From contig NZ_BRLB01000012.1 in the NCBI RefSeq assembly GCF_027923465.1, positions 103,998 to 167,997 of the forward strand: a DNA stretch of 64,000 nt, read 5' to 3'. Below are positions 16,700 to 25,150 of the stretch, piece by piece. Source of the stretch: Vallitalea longa (GTDB taxonomy: Bacteria; Bacillota; Clostridia; Lachnospirales; Vallitaleaceae). How positions within the stretch are numbered: the stretch's first letter is position 1; every line of letters starts with the position of its first letter. Below the pieces are notes generated by a model. It was not told the DNA's origin. It searched no databases and saw only the letters and a program-made list of their open reading frames with translations. The position numbers and the translations under genes are program-made.

Positions 16700-17133
16700 T
16701 GGTATAAATCATGCATTGTTTTGGTAGAAATACAGAAAAAGTGTAGAGCCATTAAGATAATAAATTAATTGATGAAAGTATAGGGATTTCAAAAGAGTTA
16801 GAAGATGTAGAAATGACATTTGTGACAAAATTAACATATGTATGATTGGTGAATTATTATTTATAGTGTAAAATATTATAATGATTATAAAGACAAAAAA
16901 TAAGGAGGTATCTGTAGAGTTAAGTATTCTTGGCTAAGATATTATCTGTTCGGGAATATGCAATAGTAGGTTTTAATAGAGGTATATAGTTTTTGCTTGC
17001 TATTATAACGATTAACATAAGGGTGATTGGTTATAAAGAAGCTAAGAGACATGAATATTGGTATTAATGAGACATAATATAGTAACTTAAAATGTAACAT
17101 AGATAGTTTAAATTATTAGAGGAGACACGAATT
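16700..17133. other. Gene-poor stretch with a possible coding remnant
   Basis: No intact gene is visible. A start-less stretch at about 16758-16845 reads LIDESIGISKELEDVEMTF before a stop and may be a gene remnant. An orphan RBS-like TAAGGAGGT occurs at 16900-16908 with no reading frame behind it. Confidence 0.3.
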
Positions 17134-17295
17134 ATGAAAAATAAAAGGAACAAGATTAAACTATTAATAGACACTAATCAAGCTAATATTGACCCACAAT
17201 GTTTACAAGAAATTATTGACTTAATTTTTATTGATCCAACTCAAGCTGAAATTGAAGAAATTTTAGATGATTATGATGTAATCTTCAAAAGCTAA
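17134..17295 (+). CDS. 53-residue acidic small protein
   Basis: The frame opens at an ATG preceded by GAGGAGA (nine bases away) and encodes 53 residues, with a basic start (MKNKRNKIKL) followed by an acidic, helix-prone remainder containing IDPQCLQEIIDL and IDPTQAEIEEILDDYD. These two segments look like an internal repeat of an ID-P-Q-(x)-EI unit. No family is recognised. Good RBS, strong charge bias and clean coding composition support it. It is followed by an unusual run of hairpins. Confidence 0.5.
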   Translation: MKNKRNKIKLLIDTNQANIDPQCLQEIIDLIFIDPTQAEIEEILDDYDVIFKS

Positions 17296-17318
17296 GATTT
17301 AGATGAGGGGTATTAAAC

Positions 17319-17367
17319 CTACTTTCTATTTTCCTTGAAATCTTTTATGAGGCGTAGCCTCTTTTGT
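17319..17367. repeat. 49-base dispersed hairpin repeat, copy 1
   Basis: Matches 57055-57103 at 45 of 49 positions by eye. It contains GAAATCTTTTATGAGGC followed by a short loop and GCCTC, then TTTTGT, so it forms a small hairpin that could terminate transcription. The mismatches are confined to two base pairs before GAAATC and to the loop. Confidence 0.6.
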
Positions 17368-17374
17368 ACCATTA

Positions 17375-17478
17375 TAGGAAAGTCCTACTTTTTAAGCATA
17401 TGAAATAGGAGTGTTTTCATATGCGCTAAGGAAACTTTCCTAATGACAAATCCGCTATGTGGAACGAGGCATAGCCTC
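17375..17478. other. Cluster of nested hairpins, possible structured RNA or mobile-element end
   Basis: TAGGAAAGT (17375-17383) pairs with ACTTTCCTA (17434-17442), enclosing GCATATGAAA (17396-17405) paired with TTTCATATGC (17415-17424). A third hairpin, GAGGC-ATA-GCCTC (17466-17478), resembles the hairpin of the preceding repeat. No reading frame covers the region. Confidence 0.5.
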
Positions 17479-17564
17479 TTTGTTATTGCATATTATTAAA
17501 GTATTTGTTAATATTAAATCGGGAATTAAATAATTGAAATGAAAATACAGGTGGATTGATTAGA

Positions 17565-18269
17565 GTGAATGATATTAAATTTCCATCACAAAATCATAAA
17601 AAATTTTGTGGAAAAAGTATATGCTTATTGTAAACAAAATGAATTTACGATGATTTTAAAAGGATCATTATTAAAGGGTACTGCAACTAAATTTTCAGAT
17701 ATAGATTTAGTTATATTAGGAGAAATTTTTGAGCAACAAGCAGATGAATTAATTAGTCTATATGGTGAACCAGTTATGACTAACTATACAAAGAACCCTA
17801 AAGGAATTTTAATTTTGCTTTATAAAGATACTTTATCTGTAGATTTAGATATCAGAGAAACAGTATCAGAATATGAATTGAAAAACAGTAGAGTATTATT
17901 AAGGTATGATAGAAACATTAACATAAATAACCATGAAGATATAGAAGGGTAATTACTTCTAAATATATGGTGAATAGACCTGAATGGTATAAAACATTAA
18001 GGTTAGTGCATAGAGGATTAATAAAATATTTATCAAATAAAACTGTTGCTGCAAATGATTTATTATTAGAGATAAAAGAAAAACTTAATGAGCTGGGAAT
18101 CAAAAATATAGGAATTGAAAATAAGTTTGAGATAGATATCCAATATGCATTCTGGGAGATATGTAATAGATATAATGTCGATTCTGATATAATAGTTCTG
18201 TTTGAAAAGCTGTTTGAAAACTTTAATGATAATAATTATTTCTGTAAGAGATGTGGGAGTAAAGAATGA
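17565..18269 (+). pseudogene. Frameshifted nucleotidyltransferase (Pol-beta/MNT type)
   Basis: The N-terminal half has the nucleotidyltransferase motif GSLLKGTATKFSDIDLVI (GS and DxD metal site). Its frame (from 17569) stops at 17952, and a second frame opens at once with a fitting continuation (RRVITSKYMVNRPEWYKTL, then VHRGLIKYLSNK). The join lies at about 17937-17950. The best start is GTG at 17565 (RBS AGGTGGA, reading VNDIKFPSQNH), which is in the second frame, so there may be two compensating shifts: one in the A-run near 17597, one near 17945. No slippery heptamer is seen. Either the gene is decayed or the assembly has indels. If intact it would resemble antibiotic- or toxin-associated nucleotidyltransferases. 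Confidence 0.65.
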
Positions 18270-18295
18270 CTATGACTATAAAATAGGAGGATATT

Positions 18296-18847
18296 ATGGG
18301 ATATGCAATTGAAGTATTTTTTGATAAAACAAGCGAAGAGAAGTTAATTGAATATTGGAGGCTATTACATCAGCATGGTTACAGTTCATATATGTATGAA
18401 AATGGAGGACATCCACATATTGCTTTTGCTGTATTTGACGACGATATTAAAGACATTAATAATTTTAAAAAGATTATAAGGGAATATTATAAGGGTATAA
18501 AGTCGTTTGAGATACTTTTTTCTTATCTAGGTTTATTTACTACTGATGAAGGTGTTAGTTTTATCGCACCAAAAATATCATTACAATTGTTGGAGTATCA
18601 TAAAAGATTTTATAATAAAATATGTGAGAATGGATATGATGAATGGTTTAATGATTACTATAAACCAGATGTTTGGATACCTCATTGTACTATGACAATT
18701 CAGACTAATGTTAGAAATCAAATGAAAGGGCTAGATTTGTTAAGAAGTGTATTTAAACCATTTAAAGCACAGGTTGAAAGAGTTGCATTAATTGAGTTTT
18801 ATCCAATCAAGTATTTGGAAGTAATTGAGTTGGATGAGCTACAATAA
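18296..18847 (+). CDS. 2'-5' RNA ligase family protein (2H phosphoesterase)
   Basis: The 183-residue protein has two histidine motifs expected of the 2H phosphoesterase superfamily: HIAFAV near residue 40 and HCTMTI near residue 130. The first has Ala in place of the usual Ser/Thr, which may reduce activity. Members act on 2',3'-cyclic phosphates, tRNA ends or small cyclic nucleotides. RBS ATAGGAGG precedes the ATG. It starts 26 bases after the frameshifted nucleotidyltransferase gene, so the pair may once have formed an operon acting on RNA or nucleotides; that link is inference. Confidence 0.8.
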   Translation: MGYAIEVFFDKTSEEKLIEYWRLLHQHGYSSYMYENGGHPHIAFAVFDDDIKDINNFKKIIREYYKGIKSFEILFSYLGLFTTDEGVSFIAPKISLQLLEYHKRFYNKICENGYDEWFNDYYKPDVWIPHCTMTIQTNVRNQMKGLDLLRSVFKPFKAQVERVALIEFYPIKYLEVIELDELQ

Positions 18848-19047
18848 CTACTACAGCTAACTATATAACTGTTGGTTTAATATTATCTTCATTAGTAGGG
18901 TTTGGGACATTACTTAGCGGATATATTGTATATAAAGAATTGGAGTATTGTATAGCGTATATATAGAGTATACGATATATTGATATATATATTATATTTC
19001 AGGGGAATTCTAAGAAGGCAAAAAACTGTGGAAAGGAGTAATTAAAA
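18848..19047 (+). other. Intergenic region with a possible membrane-protein remnant
   Basis: A start-less stretch from about 18850 reads ANYITVGLILSSLVGFGT, then LLSGYIVYKELEY, before a stop at 18965: a hydrophobic helix with a basic flank. It may be the tail of a deleted membrane-protein gene. No RBS or start codon is present. Confidence 0.3.
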
Positions 19048-19875
19048 ATGGAAAATAATTTGAAGGCAATATTAAAAGAAATAAAAGAAGATAATTATGA
19101 AGTGCCAGCGACTATAGATGTCAATGAGTTGATCTTAAGAATGATGGATAATATAGGTAGTTTGGATATAGAGTTACGTGAAAAATTAATAAATTCAACA
19201 ATGTATCACTTGATTATGAAAAATAAAATACCGGATAAAAAGTTGATTGAAGTATTAAAAATGAGCATAGATAAAAATCATTTATTTTTTGGAATTGGAG
19301 AGAAAGGTACTGATTCAGTATTTACTCGCACATTCAGTATTTTATTAATACCGTTGATACTTATTAAACACAGAGAATCCAACTTCCTTTCAAAAGAAGA
19401 AATAAAAGTAGTATATGTAAAAGTGGTAGATTACTTCTTAAAGGAAAAAGACTTAAGAGGATATGTAGAACATAAAGGATGGGCACATTCCGTTGCACAT
19501 GCTGCAGATGCACTAGATGATTTAGCTCTATGTTCTGAAATAGAATATAAAGAATTACTATATATTCTAGAGATAATTAAAGAGAAGGTATGTATTAGTA
19601 ATTATGTATATATCAATGAGGAAGATGAAAGATTAGTAACAGCTGTAATTAGTATTATGAATAGGGGATTAATCTCAGATAAAGAGCTCTGTAAATGGAT
19701 AAATAGTTTTAGTAATTATAAAAAAACAGGATTATATCCAGAAGATGATAATCTATTAACAAATGTGAAGAGCTTTCTAAGAAGCTTGTATTTTAGAATA
19801 ATTAAATTAGAAAATAAGAAAAGTTTAGTTGAAGGAATAAGAAAGGGTCTAGAAATAATAAGTAATTTTAATTAA
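19048..19875 (+). CDS. DUF2785 family protein
   Basis: A 275-residue cytoplasmic, mostly helical protein. The segment YVEHKGWAHSVAHAADALDDLA (residues about 143-164) is the hallmark of DUF2785, whose function is not established; its His/Asp cluster suggests a metal or ligand site. The start follows RBS GGAAAGGAG. It stands alone between a remnant region and the tRNA cluster on the opposite strand. Family membership is clear; the role is unknown. Confidence 0.85.
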   Translation: MENNLKAILKEIKEDNYEVPATIDVNELILRMMDNIGSLDIELREKLINSTMYHLIMKNKIPDKKLIEVLKMSIDKNHLFFGIGEKGTDSVFTRTFSILLIPLILIKHRESNFLSKEEIKVVYVKVVDYFLKEKDLRGYVEHKGWAHSVAHAADALDDLALCSEIEYKELLYILEIIKEKVCISNYVYINEEDERLVTAVISIMNRGLISDKELCKWINSFSNYKKTGLYPEDDNLLTNVKSFLRSLYFRIIKLENKKSLVEGIRKGLEIISNFN

Positions 19876-20016
19876 ATTGGGAAGAGTTTCTTACAATGGG
19901 GTAGGTAAGGTATTTGAAACAAATGCCAATAGACTGGTTATTAGCAAGCATAAAAATGTAAAATATTTACATGCCATTTAACCCCTTAAGTGTACTAGAC
20001 TAAATAAAAAGTAATC

Positions 20017-20050
20017 AAAAAAAGGTTATATCATAATGATATAGCTTTTA
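20017..20050 (-). terminator. Terminator of the tRNA operon
   Basis: Read on the minus strand, the stem built on TATATCAT/ATGATATA is extended by flanking A/T pairs and followed by CCTTTTTTTG. It lies 22 bases past the last tRNA. Confidence 0.7.
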
Positions 20051-20071
20051 TAAATGCGATAAATACGTTAG

Positions 20072-20156
20072 TGCAGTTGGGGGGACTCGAACCCCCAAGT
20101 CCAAAAAGGACACTAGATCCTTAGTCTAGCGCGTATGCCAATTCCGCCACAACTGC
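20072..20156 (-). tRNA. tRNA-Leu (anticodon AAG)
   Basis: Acceptor stem GCAGTTG/CAACTGC, anticodon stem CTAGA/TCTAG with loop CTAAGGA (anticodon AAG), a long variable arm as expected for class II tRNA, and T-loop GTTCGAGTC. The discriminator is A and CCA is not encoded. Confidence 0.92.
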
Positions 20157-20174
20157 TTAATTGGAACAAAAAAA

Positions 20175-20248
20175 TGAGCCACCCGGGATTCGAACCCGGG
20201 ACACCTGGATTAAAAGTCCAGTGCTCTAGCCGACTGAGCTAGTGGCCC
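20175..20248 (-). tRNA. tRNA-Lys (anticodon TTT)
   Basis: Anticodon stem CTGGA/TCCAG with loop CTTTTAA gives TTT. The D-loop AGCTCAGTCGGCTAGAGC and T-loop GTTCGAATC are canonical, and the acceptor GGGCCAC/GTGGCTC has one G-U pair. CCA is not encoded. Confidence 0.95.
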
Positions 20249-20294
20249 ATAGTGTAGTGATTAAATTGTATTGCCCATTAAAATTTTTAATGAG

Positions 20295-20368
20295 CGTGCC
20301 TGCAGGGATTCGAACCCCGGACACGTGGCTTAGAAGGCCACTGCTCTATCCAACTGAGCTACAGGCAC
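20295..20368 (-). tRNA. tRNA-Arg (anticodon TCT)
   Basis: Anticodon loop CTTCTAA between TGGC and GCCA gives TCT. The acceptor GTGCCTG/CAGGCAC carries discriminator G, and the D- and T-loops are canonical. It decodes AGA/AGG, the dominant arginine codons in this AT-rich window. Confidence 0.95.
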
Positions 20369-20374
20369 ATACAA

Positions 20375-20449
20375 TCGGGGTGACAGGATTCGAACCTGCG
20401 GCCTCTTGAACCCAAATCAAGCGCTCTAGCCAAGCTGAGCCACACCCCG
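20375..20449 (-). tRNA. tRNA-Pro (anticodon TGG)
   Basis: Anticodon stem CTTGA/TCAAG with loop TTTGGGT gives TGG. Acceptor CGGGGTG/CACCCCG with discriminator A is typical of bacterial tRNA-Pro. It lies six bases from tRNA-Arg. Confidence 0.95.
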
Positions 20450-20501
20450 TTCGTAATTAGTACGTAAAATAATTTTGCTGTTTCCATTTTATTAAAGACA
20501 A

Positions 20502-20573
<72 letters not shown>

Positions 20574-20585
20574 ACAGCAAAATGA

Positions 20586-20614
20586 ATTATATAGTATAAT
20601 CATATAAATGTCAA
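20586..20614 (-). promoter_or_regulatory. Consensus promoter of the tRNA operon
   Basis: On the minus strand TTGACA (20614-20609) and TATAAT (20591-20586) are separated by 17 bases, a perfect sigma-A promoter 12 bases upstream of tRNA-Asn. Confidence 0.9.
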
Positions 20615-20746
20615 TACTTTTTTAAATAAAAATTTTAATGTTGGTATAAACCTAGTAAAAATCAATGCCTACAGATAAATGATCAAATAATCTGAAATTA
20701 ATTATTAGTCAGAATTAAAAGTTATTCATAGTTACATATAATAATC

Positions 20747-20775
20747 TTGAATAATTTTATAAAAAATGATAAAAT
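20747..20775 (+). promoter_or_regulatory. Sigma-A promoter before the second FGGY kinase gene
   Basis: TTGAAT at 20747-20752 and TAAAAT at 20770-20775 with a 17-base spacer. Transcription would start just before the palindrome at 20809, giving a long leader of about 180 bases. Confidence 0.55.
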
Positions 20776-20808
20776 TAATAAGACGACATACGGACAACTA
20801 TATGACAT

Positions 20809-20822
20809 GACGTTAGAACGTC
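20809..20822. promoter_or_regulatory. Palindromic operator-like site downstream of the promoter
   Basis: GACGTT-AG-AACGTC is a perfect inverted repeat, GC-rich against its surroundings and about 30 bases past the -10 box. This position suits a repressor roadblock of the kinase-oxidase operon. The rest of 20574-20961 holds no gene; an RBS-like AGGAGGTG near 20845 has no frame behind it. Confidence 0.45.
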
Positions 20823-20961
20823 GTTGATGTTATTATTAAATTTAGGAGGTGTAATATAATTTAGTATTATAGATACATATAAATATATATTGTTATTAGT
20901 GGTTTTGGAGGTATTCCTGTGTTAAAATAAAAATAAGTAATTGATACGGGAGGAATTATGG

Positions 20962-22506
20962 ATGGGAAAATATGTACTTGCAATTGATTGTGGTACACAG
21001 AGTTTAAGGGGATTAATATTTGATAAGAACGGAAACTTGTTAGTAAAAGTAAAAAAAGAATTTAATCCTTATTATTCAGTTGAGCCTGGTTGGGCTGAAC
21101 AAGATCCAAATGTATATTGGAATAGTTTATGTGAGGTTTGTAGACAAATCAAAGAAGATGAAGAAGAAATCTTCTCTGAAATAGACAGAGTAGTTGTGAC
21201 AACACAAAGAGATTCATGTGTTTTACTTGGTAAAAATGGAGAAATTATAAGACCAGCTATCTTATGGATGGACCAGAGGAAGATAAAAAAAGCAAGAAAT
21301 ATGAATCTATATAATAAGTTGACTATTACTGCAGTGGGTATGATGAATACAGCTAAGAATTTTAGTTTGAATTGTAATGCCCATTGGATACAAGATTATG
21401 AACCTGAAAATTGGAAAAAGACTCATAAATATTTACAGATATCAGGATTTTTAAACTATAAATTGACCCATGAATTTAAAGATAGTATTGCTTCTCAGAT
21501 CGGACATATTCCTTTTAATTACAAACATTTTAGATGGGAAAGTAAATATGGGCAGAAAAGCCAGATATTCCATATAGAAAGAGAAAAATTATGCGATTTA
21601 GTAGCACCTTCAGGAATTATTGGTTATGTAGTAGATGAAGCTTGTAGTGAAACTGGATTAAAAAAGGGTATTCCAGTTGTAGCAGGAGGCTCTGACAAAG
21701 GTTGTGAAACACTGGGAGTCGGATGTTTTGATAATTATACTGCAAGCATATCACTAGGCTCTAATGCATCTATACAAACTACTTCAAAAAAATATTACGA
21801 AGCATTAAGATTCATTTGTCCATTTCCAGCTGTAATACCTAAAGCATATAATCCAGAAATTCAGATTTACAGAGGATATTGGATGATATCTTGGTTCAAA
21901 AAAGAATTTGCACAAAAAGAAGTTGCACAAGCAAAAGAACTGAATATAGCTCCTGAAGAACTTCTGAATAGACGATTAAATGATATACCACCTGGCTGTG
22001 ATGGTTTAGTATTTCAACCTTATTGGGGGGCTGGAGCGAAAAGACCTGAAGGCAAGGGGGCAATTATAGGATTTGACGATTATCATACAAGGATACATAT
22101 CTATCGAGCAATAATTGAAGGTATAGGATTTGGGTTATATGAAGGCTTACAATATATACAAAAAAAATCTAAAATGAACATTGAAAAAATAATGGTTTCT
22201 GGTGGTGGTTCACAAAGTGATGCCATATGTCAAATAACAGCAGACTTGTTCAATAAACCTGTTTACAGAGTTCAGACATATGAAACATCGGGATTAGGGG
22301 CTGCTATTGTTGGATATGTATCAAAAGGTGAATATAAAACTTTTGGCGAAGCGGTTAAAAATATGGTGCATATGAAAGATGAATTCTTACCGGATTCCGA
22401 AAATGTAAAAACATATAGTAGAATATATAAAGATATATATTGCAGAGTATACAATAAATTGAAGCCTTTGTACAAAGAAATGCAAAATGATAATGCTGAT
22501 AATTAA
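20962..22506 (+). CDS. FGGY-family carbohydrate kinase (glycerol/xylulose kinase-like)
   Basis: A 514-residue kinase with AIDCGTQSLRGLIFD (ATP phosphate loop), AILWMDQRKIKKA (substrate side), VVAGGSDKGCETLG and SGGGSQSDAICQITADLFNKPV (C-terminal adenosine region). It should phosphorylate a small polyol or ketose. The ATG at 20962 stands eight bases after GGGAGGA; the TTG at 20941 precedes that RBS. The FAD-linked oxidase gene 55 bases downstream is probably co-transcribed, suggesting a pathway in which a phosphorylated polyol is then oxidised. It is not closely similar to the kinase at 12268. Confidence 0.9.
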   Translation: MGKYVLAIDCGTQSLRGLIFDKNGNLLVKVKKEFNPYYSVEPGWAEQDPNVYWNSLCEVCRQIKEDEEEIFSEIDRVVVTTQRDSCVLLGKNGEIIRPAILWMDQRKIKKARNMNLYNKLTITAVGMMNTAKNFSLNCNAHWIQDYEPENWKKTHKYLQISGFLNYKLTHEFKDSIASQIGHIPFNYKHFRWESKYGQKSQIFHIEREKLCDLVAPSGIIGYVVDEACSETGLKKGIPVVAGGSDKGCETLGVGCFDNYTASISLGSNASIQTTSKKYYEALRFICPFPAVIPKAYNPEIQIYRGYWMISWFKKEFAQKEVAQAKELNIAPEELLNRRLNDIPPGCDGLVFQPYWGAGAKRPEGKGAIIGFDDYHTRIHIYRAIIEGIGFGLYEGLQYIQKKSKMNIEKIMVSGGGSQSDAICQITADLFNKPVYRVQTYETSGLGAAIVGYVSKGEYKTFGEAVKNMVHMKDEFLPDSENVKTYSRIYKDIYCRVYNKLKPLYKEMQNDNADN

Positions 22507-22561
22507 TATAAATAAATATTGATTCCCGATAGAGGAATTTAATATTCAAAGGAGGAATTAT

Positions 22562-24277
22562 ATGTCAAGTTATAAAGGATTTATGCCAGATTGGGAACAT
22601 GAAACTCCACCAGAAAAAAGTTTTAGATCTATACTAAAATGGGGTAGTCCTACTGAATATAAATGTCCTAATGAAAGATTGTACAAAGTAATAAAAGAAA
22701 CTTTCGGATTAGATGATGAATATTTTAAGACAAAAAAAGGTGAAGGCCTAGATAAAGTTGACGTGGAATTTCCAGTGAATCTATCACAAGAACAAATTCA
22801 AAGATTTAAAAAGATAGTAGGAGAAGATAACGTTAAATCAGATACCTACAATAGATTAAGAGTTTCATATGGTAACACGATGATTGATTTAATGAGACTT
22901 AGAAAGGAAATAATTGAAAATCTTCCAGATATAGTATTATATCCTAGTAACAAATCTCAAATAGAAGAAATAGTGAAATATTGTTCTGAAGAAAAAATTC
23001 CAATCTATTGTAAAGCAGGAGGATCAACCGTTACAAGAGGTATGGAAGCAGTCAAAGGTGGTGTAAGCCTTGATTTAGCTGTTAATTTCAATAAAGTAGT
23101 ATCATTTAATGAAAAGAATCAGACCATAACAGTAGAATCAGGAATGCAAGGACCAGAACTTGAAAATGTATTAAATAAAGCAGATGAACTACTAGGTGCT
23201 AAGAGAAAATATACTTGTGGACATTTTCCTCAATCTTTTGAATACTCTGGGGTAGGTGGCTGGGTAGTAACTAGAGGAGCAGGGCAAAACTCAAGTTATT
23301 ATGGAAAAATAGAAGACATCGTTATTTGCCAAGAATACGCAACACCAGTTGGAATAATTAAAACAGAAGAATATCCAGCTATGGCAACAGGACCTTCTAT
23401 AGACCAGATAATGATTGGTAGTGAAGGAACATTTGGAGTTCTAACACATGTAACTCTAAAGGTATTTAAATATATGCCTGAAAACAGAATAAGATTTAGC
23501 TACATATTCCCAAGTTGGGAGAATGCTCAAGCTGCTGCTAGAGAAATAACTCAAGGTGAATTTGGTATACCTTCTGTGTTTAGATTATCTGATCCAGAAG
23601 AGACCAGCCTAATGTTAAAACTTTATAATGTTGAAGGAACTAAGCTGGACTCAATTATGACTCGTAAAGGATTCAAGCAGATGGAACGATGCCTTTACCT
23701 TGGATTTACCGACGGTGAAATTGGTTTCTGTAAGAATATGAAGAAAAAACTTCACAAGATATGTAAAAAATATGGAGCTATGTATCTAACAGGATATCCA
23801 ACAAAACAGTGGGAAAAAGGAAGATTTAGAGATCCTTATATGAGAGATGCACTAATGGACTTCGGAATAGTCATAGATACTATGGAATGTTCTGTAACAT
23901 GGGATACTATGAGTGAAGTACATAGAGGATTAAGAGAATATTGTAAGGCTAGACCTGAGACAATATGTCTTACTCACATGTCACATGTATATCCACAAGG
24001 AGCTAATTTATACTTTATATTTATTGCTAGAATGGATATGAATGAATATGTTGATTATCAAGCCGGTATTCTAGATAACTATGTTAAATATGGAGCAGCT
24101 ATAAGTCACCATCATGGTATTGGTAAATCATTTGGTCCATGGCTAGAGCATTCGATAGGAGAAAATTGTTACGATGTAATAAGGACTCTTAAAAAACATT
24201 TTGATCCAGATAACATAATGAATCCTGGAGGAACACTTGGACTAGATGTAGAGAGAAGAAAATTAAAATATAAATAG
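22562..24277 (+). CDS. FAD-binding oxidase, alkylglycerone-phosphate synthase-like
   Basis: A 571-residue flavoprotein of the vanillyl-alcohol-oxidase/GlcD fold. The FAD_binding_4 domain spans about residues 110-300 (IPIYCKAGGSTVTRG, then FEYSGVGGWVVTRGAGQ, then GSEGTFGVLTHVTLK). The cap and C-terminus include SHHHGIGK and FDPDNIMNPGGTLG, typical of alkylglycerone-phosphate synthases and related D-lactate or glycolate dehydrogenases. In bacteria such proteins beside FGGY kinases are likely to oxidise a polyol phosphate such as a glycerol- or erythritol-phosphate; ether-lipid synthesis is an alternative. RBS AAAGGAGG. The electron acceptor is not evident. Confidence 0.85.
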   Translation: MSSYKGFMPDWEHETPPEKSFRSILKWGSPTEYKCPNERLYKVIKETFGLDDEYFKTKKGEGLDKVDVEFPVNLSQEQIQRFKKIVGEDNVKSDTYNRLRVSYGNTMIDLMRLRKEIIENLPDIVLYPSNKSQIEEIVKYCSEEKIPIYCKAGGSTVTRGMEAVKGGVSLDLAVNFNKVVSFNEKNQTITVESGMQGPELENVLNKADELLGAKRKYTCGHFPQSFEYSGVGGWVVTRGAGQNSSYYGKIEDIVICQEYATPVGIIKTEEYPAMATGPSIDQIMIGSEGTFGVLTHVTLKVFKYMPENRIRFSYIFPSWENAQAAAREITQGEFGIPSVFRLSDPEETSLMLKLYNVEGTKLDSIMTRKGFKQMERCLYLGFTDGEIGFCKNMKKKLHKICKKYGAMYLTGYPTKQWEKGRFRDPYMRDALMDFGIVIDTMECSVTWDTMSEVHRGLREYCKARPETICLTHMSHVYPQGANLYFIFIARMDMNEYVDYQAGILDNYVKYGAAISHHHGIGKSFGPWLEHSIGENCYDVIRTLKKHFDPDNIMNPGGTLGLDVERRKLKYK

Positions 24278-24308
24278 TTGTAGTTATAAAATTAAATTGT
24301 AAAATAAT

Positions 24309-24386
24309 AAAAGCCATTAGAGGTAATTATATGGGAATAGCAAAATAAAAGCTATTATCATATATGGTATCATTCAAATGGCTTTT
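24309..24386. terminator. Bidirectional terminator between the oxidase gene and mntP
   Basis: AAAAGCCATT (24309-24318) pairs with AATGGCTTTT (24375-24384), with an inner stem AATAGC/GCTATT. T-runs flank it on both strands, serving the two convergent genes. Confidence 0.75.
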
Positions 24387-24950
24387 TTAAATTCCATTAA
24401 TAAGATGGGTTATTAGTATTTTTACTCCTATGATTATTAATATTGTTCCACCTAAAATATTAACACATGACTGTAAATTAGTATTTTTTCTTAAACTTTT
24501 TCCAATATAAACACCTATTACAGATGCACAATATGTGATTTGTCCAATTAAGCACACTGCTATTATAATATTGACTTTTAAAAGTGAGAATGTGACTCCA
24601 GTTGCAAAGGCATCAATACTAGTTGCTAAAGATAAGGTAAACAATACTCTTAGGCTGTTGATAGATAGAGTATTGGAAGGATGCTTGGATTCTTTTATAA
24701 AATTGATACCAATGGCAGAAAGTAATATAAAAGCTATCCAATGATCAATTGGGTCAATGATTCTTTTCAGAGAACATCCTAATAGCCATCCTAATAATGC
24801 CATTATACTCTGAAATAATCCGAAAGATAAACCTGTTTTAAGAGCAGTTAAATTATAATTATGATTGATAGCCAGACCTAGAGAAATGGATACAGCAAAA
24901 GCATCCATGGCCATACTTACTGCTATTAAAATAATAGAATACACACTCAA
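24387..24950 (-). CDS. mntP: Putative manganese efflux pump MntP
   Basis: A 187-residue protein with six transmembrane helices and the MntP (DUF204) pattern: SMAMDAFAVSISLGL in helix 1 and SLATSIDAFATGVTFSLL in helix 4, each carrying the conserved Asp, forming an internal repeat. It would export Mn2+ across the cytoplasmic membrane. A TTG start follows AAAGGG on the minus strand. Many mntP genes carry a yybP-ykoY manganese riboswitch; I see no such leader in the short upstream region. Confidence 0.93.
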   Translation of the reverse strand: MSVYSIILIAVSMAMDAFAVSISLGLAINHNYNLTALKTGLSFGLFQSIMALLGWLLGCSLKRIIDPIDHWIAFILLSAIGINFIKESKHPSNTLSINSLRVLFTLSLATSIDAFATGVTFSLLKVNIIIAVCLIGQITYCASVIGVYIGKSLRKNTNLQSCVNILGGTILIIIGVKILITHLINGI

Positions 24951-25059
24951 TATAAATACGCCCTTTCAAAGAATTATATTATAGAGTTATTTATAATGAA
25001 AATTTAAAATCTCCTATTAATAATTATATGCTAATAGTATAATAAAATTTTCATATAAA

Positions 25060-25088
25060 TTGATACTAAATAATAGATGTGTTATAAT
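25060..25088 (+). promoter_or_regulatory. Sigma-A promoter of the ABC exporter gene
   Basis: TTGATA at 25060-25065 and TATAAT at 25083-25088, 17-base spacer, 62 bases before the start codon. Confidence 0.75.
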
Positions 25089-25150
25089 AGTAGACTACAT
25101 GTATTCTAGCTACATATAGTTATGTAAATTTATTATAAGAGGTGATACCT

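Noticed and set aside
16900..16930. TAAGGAGGT motif considered as an RBS for a missed gene
   Set aside because: No start codon with an open frame follows within a usable distance.
24951..25059. Possible yybP-ykoY manganese riboswitch before mntP
   Set aside because: The upstream region on the minus strand is short and AT-rich and lacks the conserved paired loops of that riboswitch.
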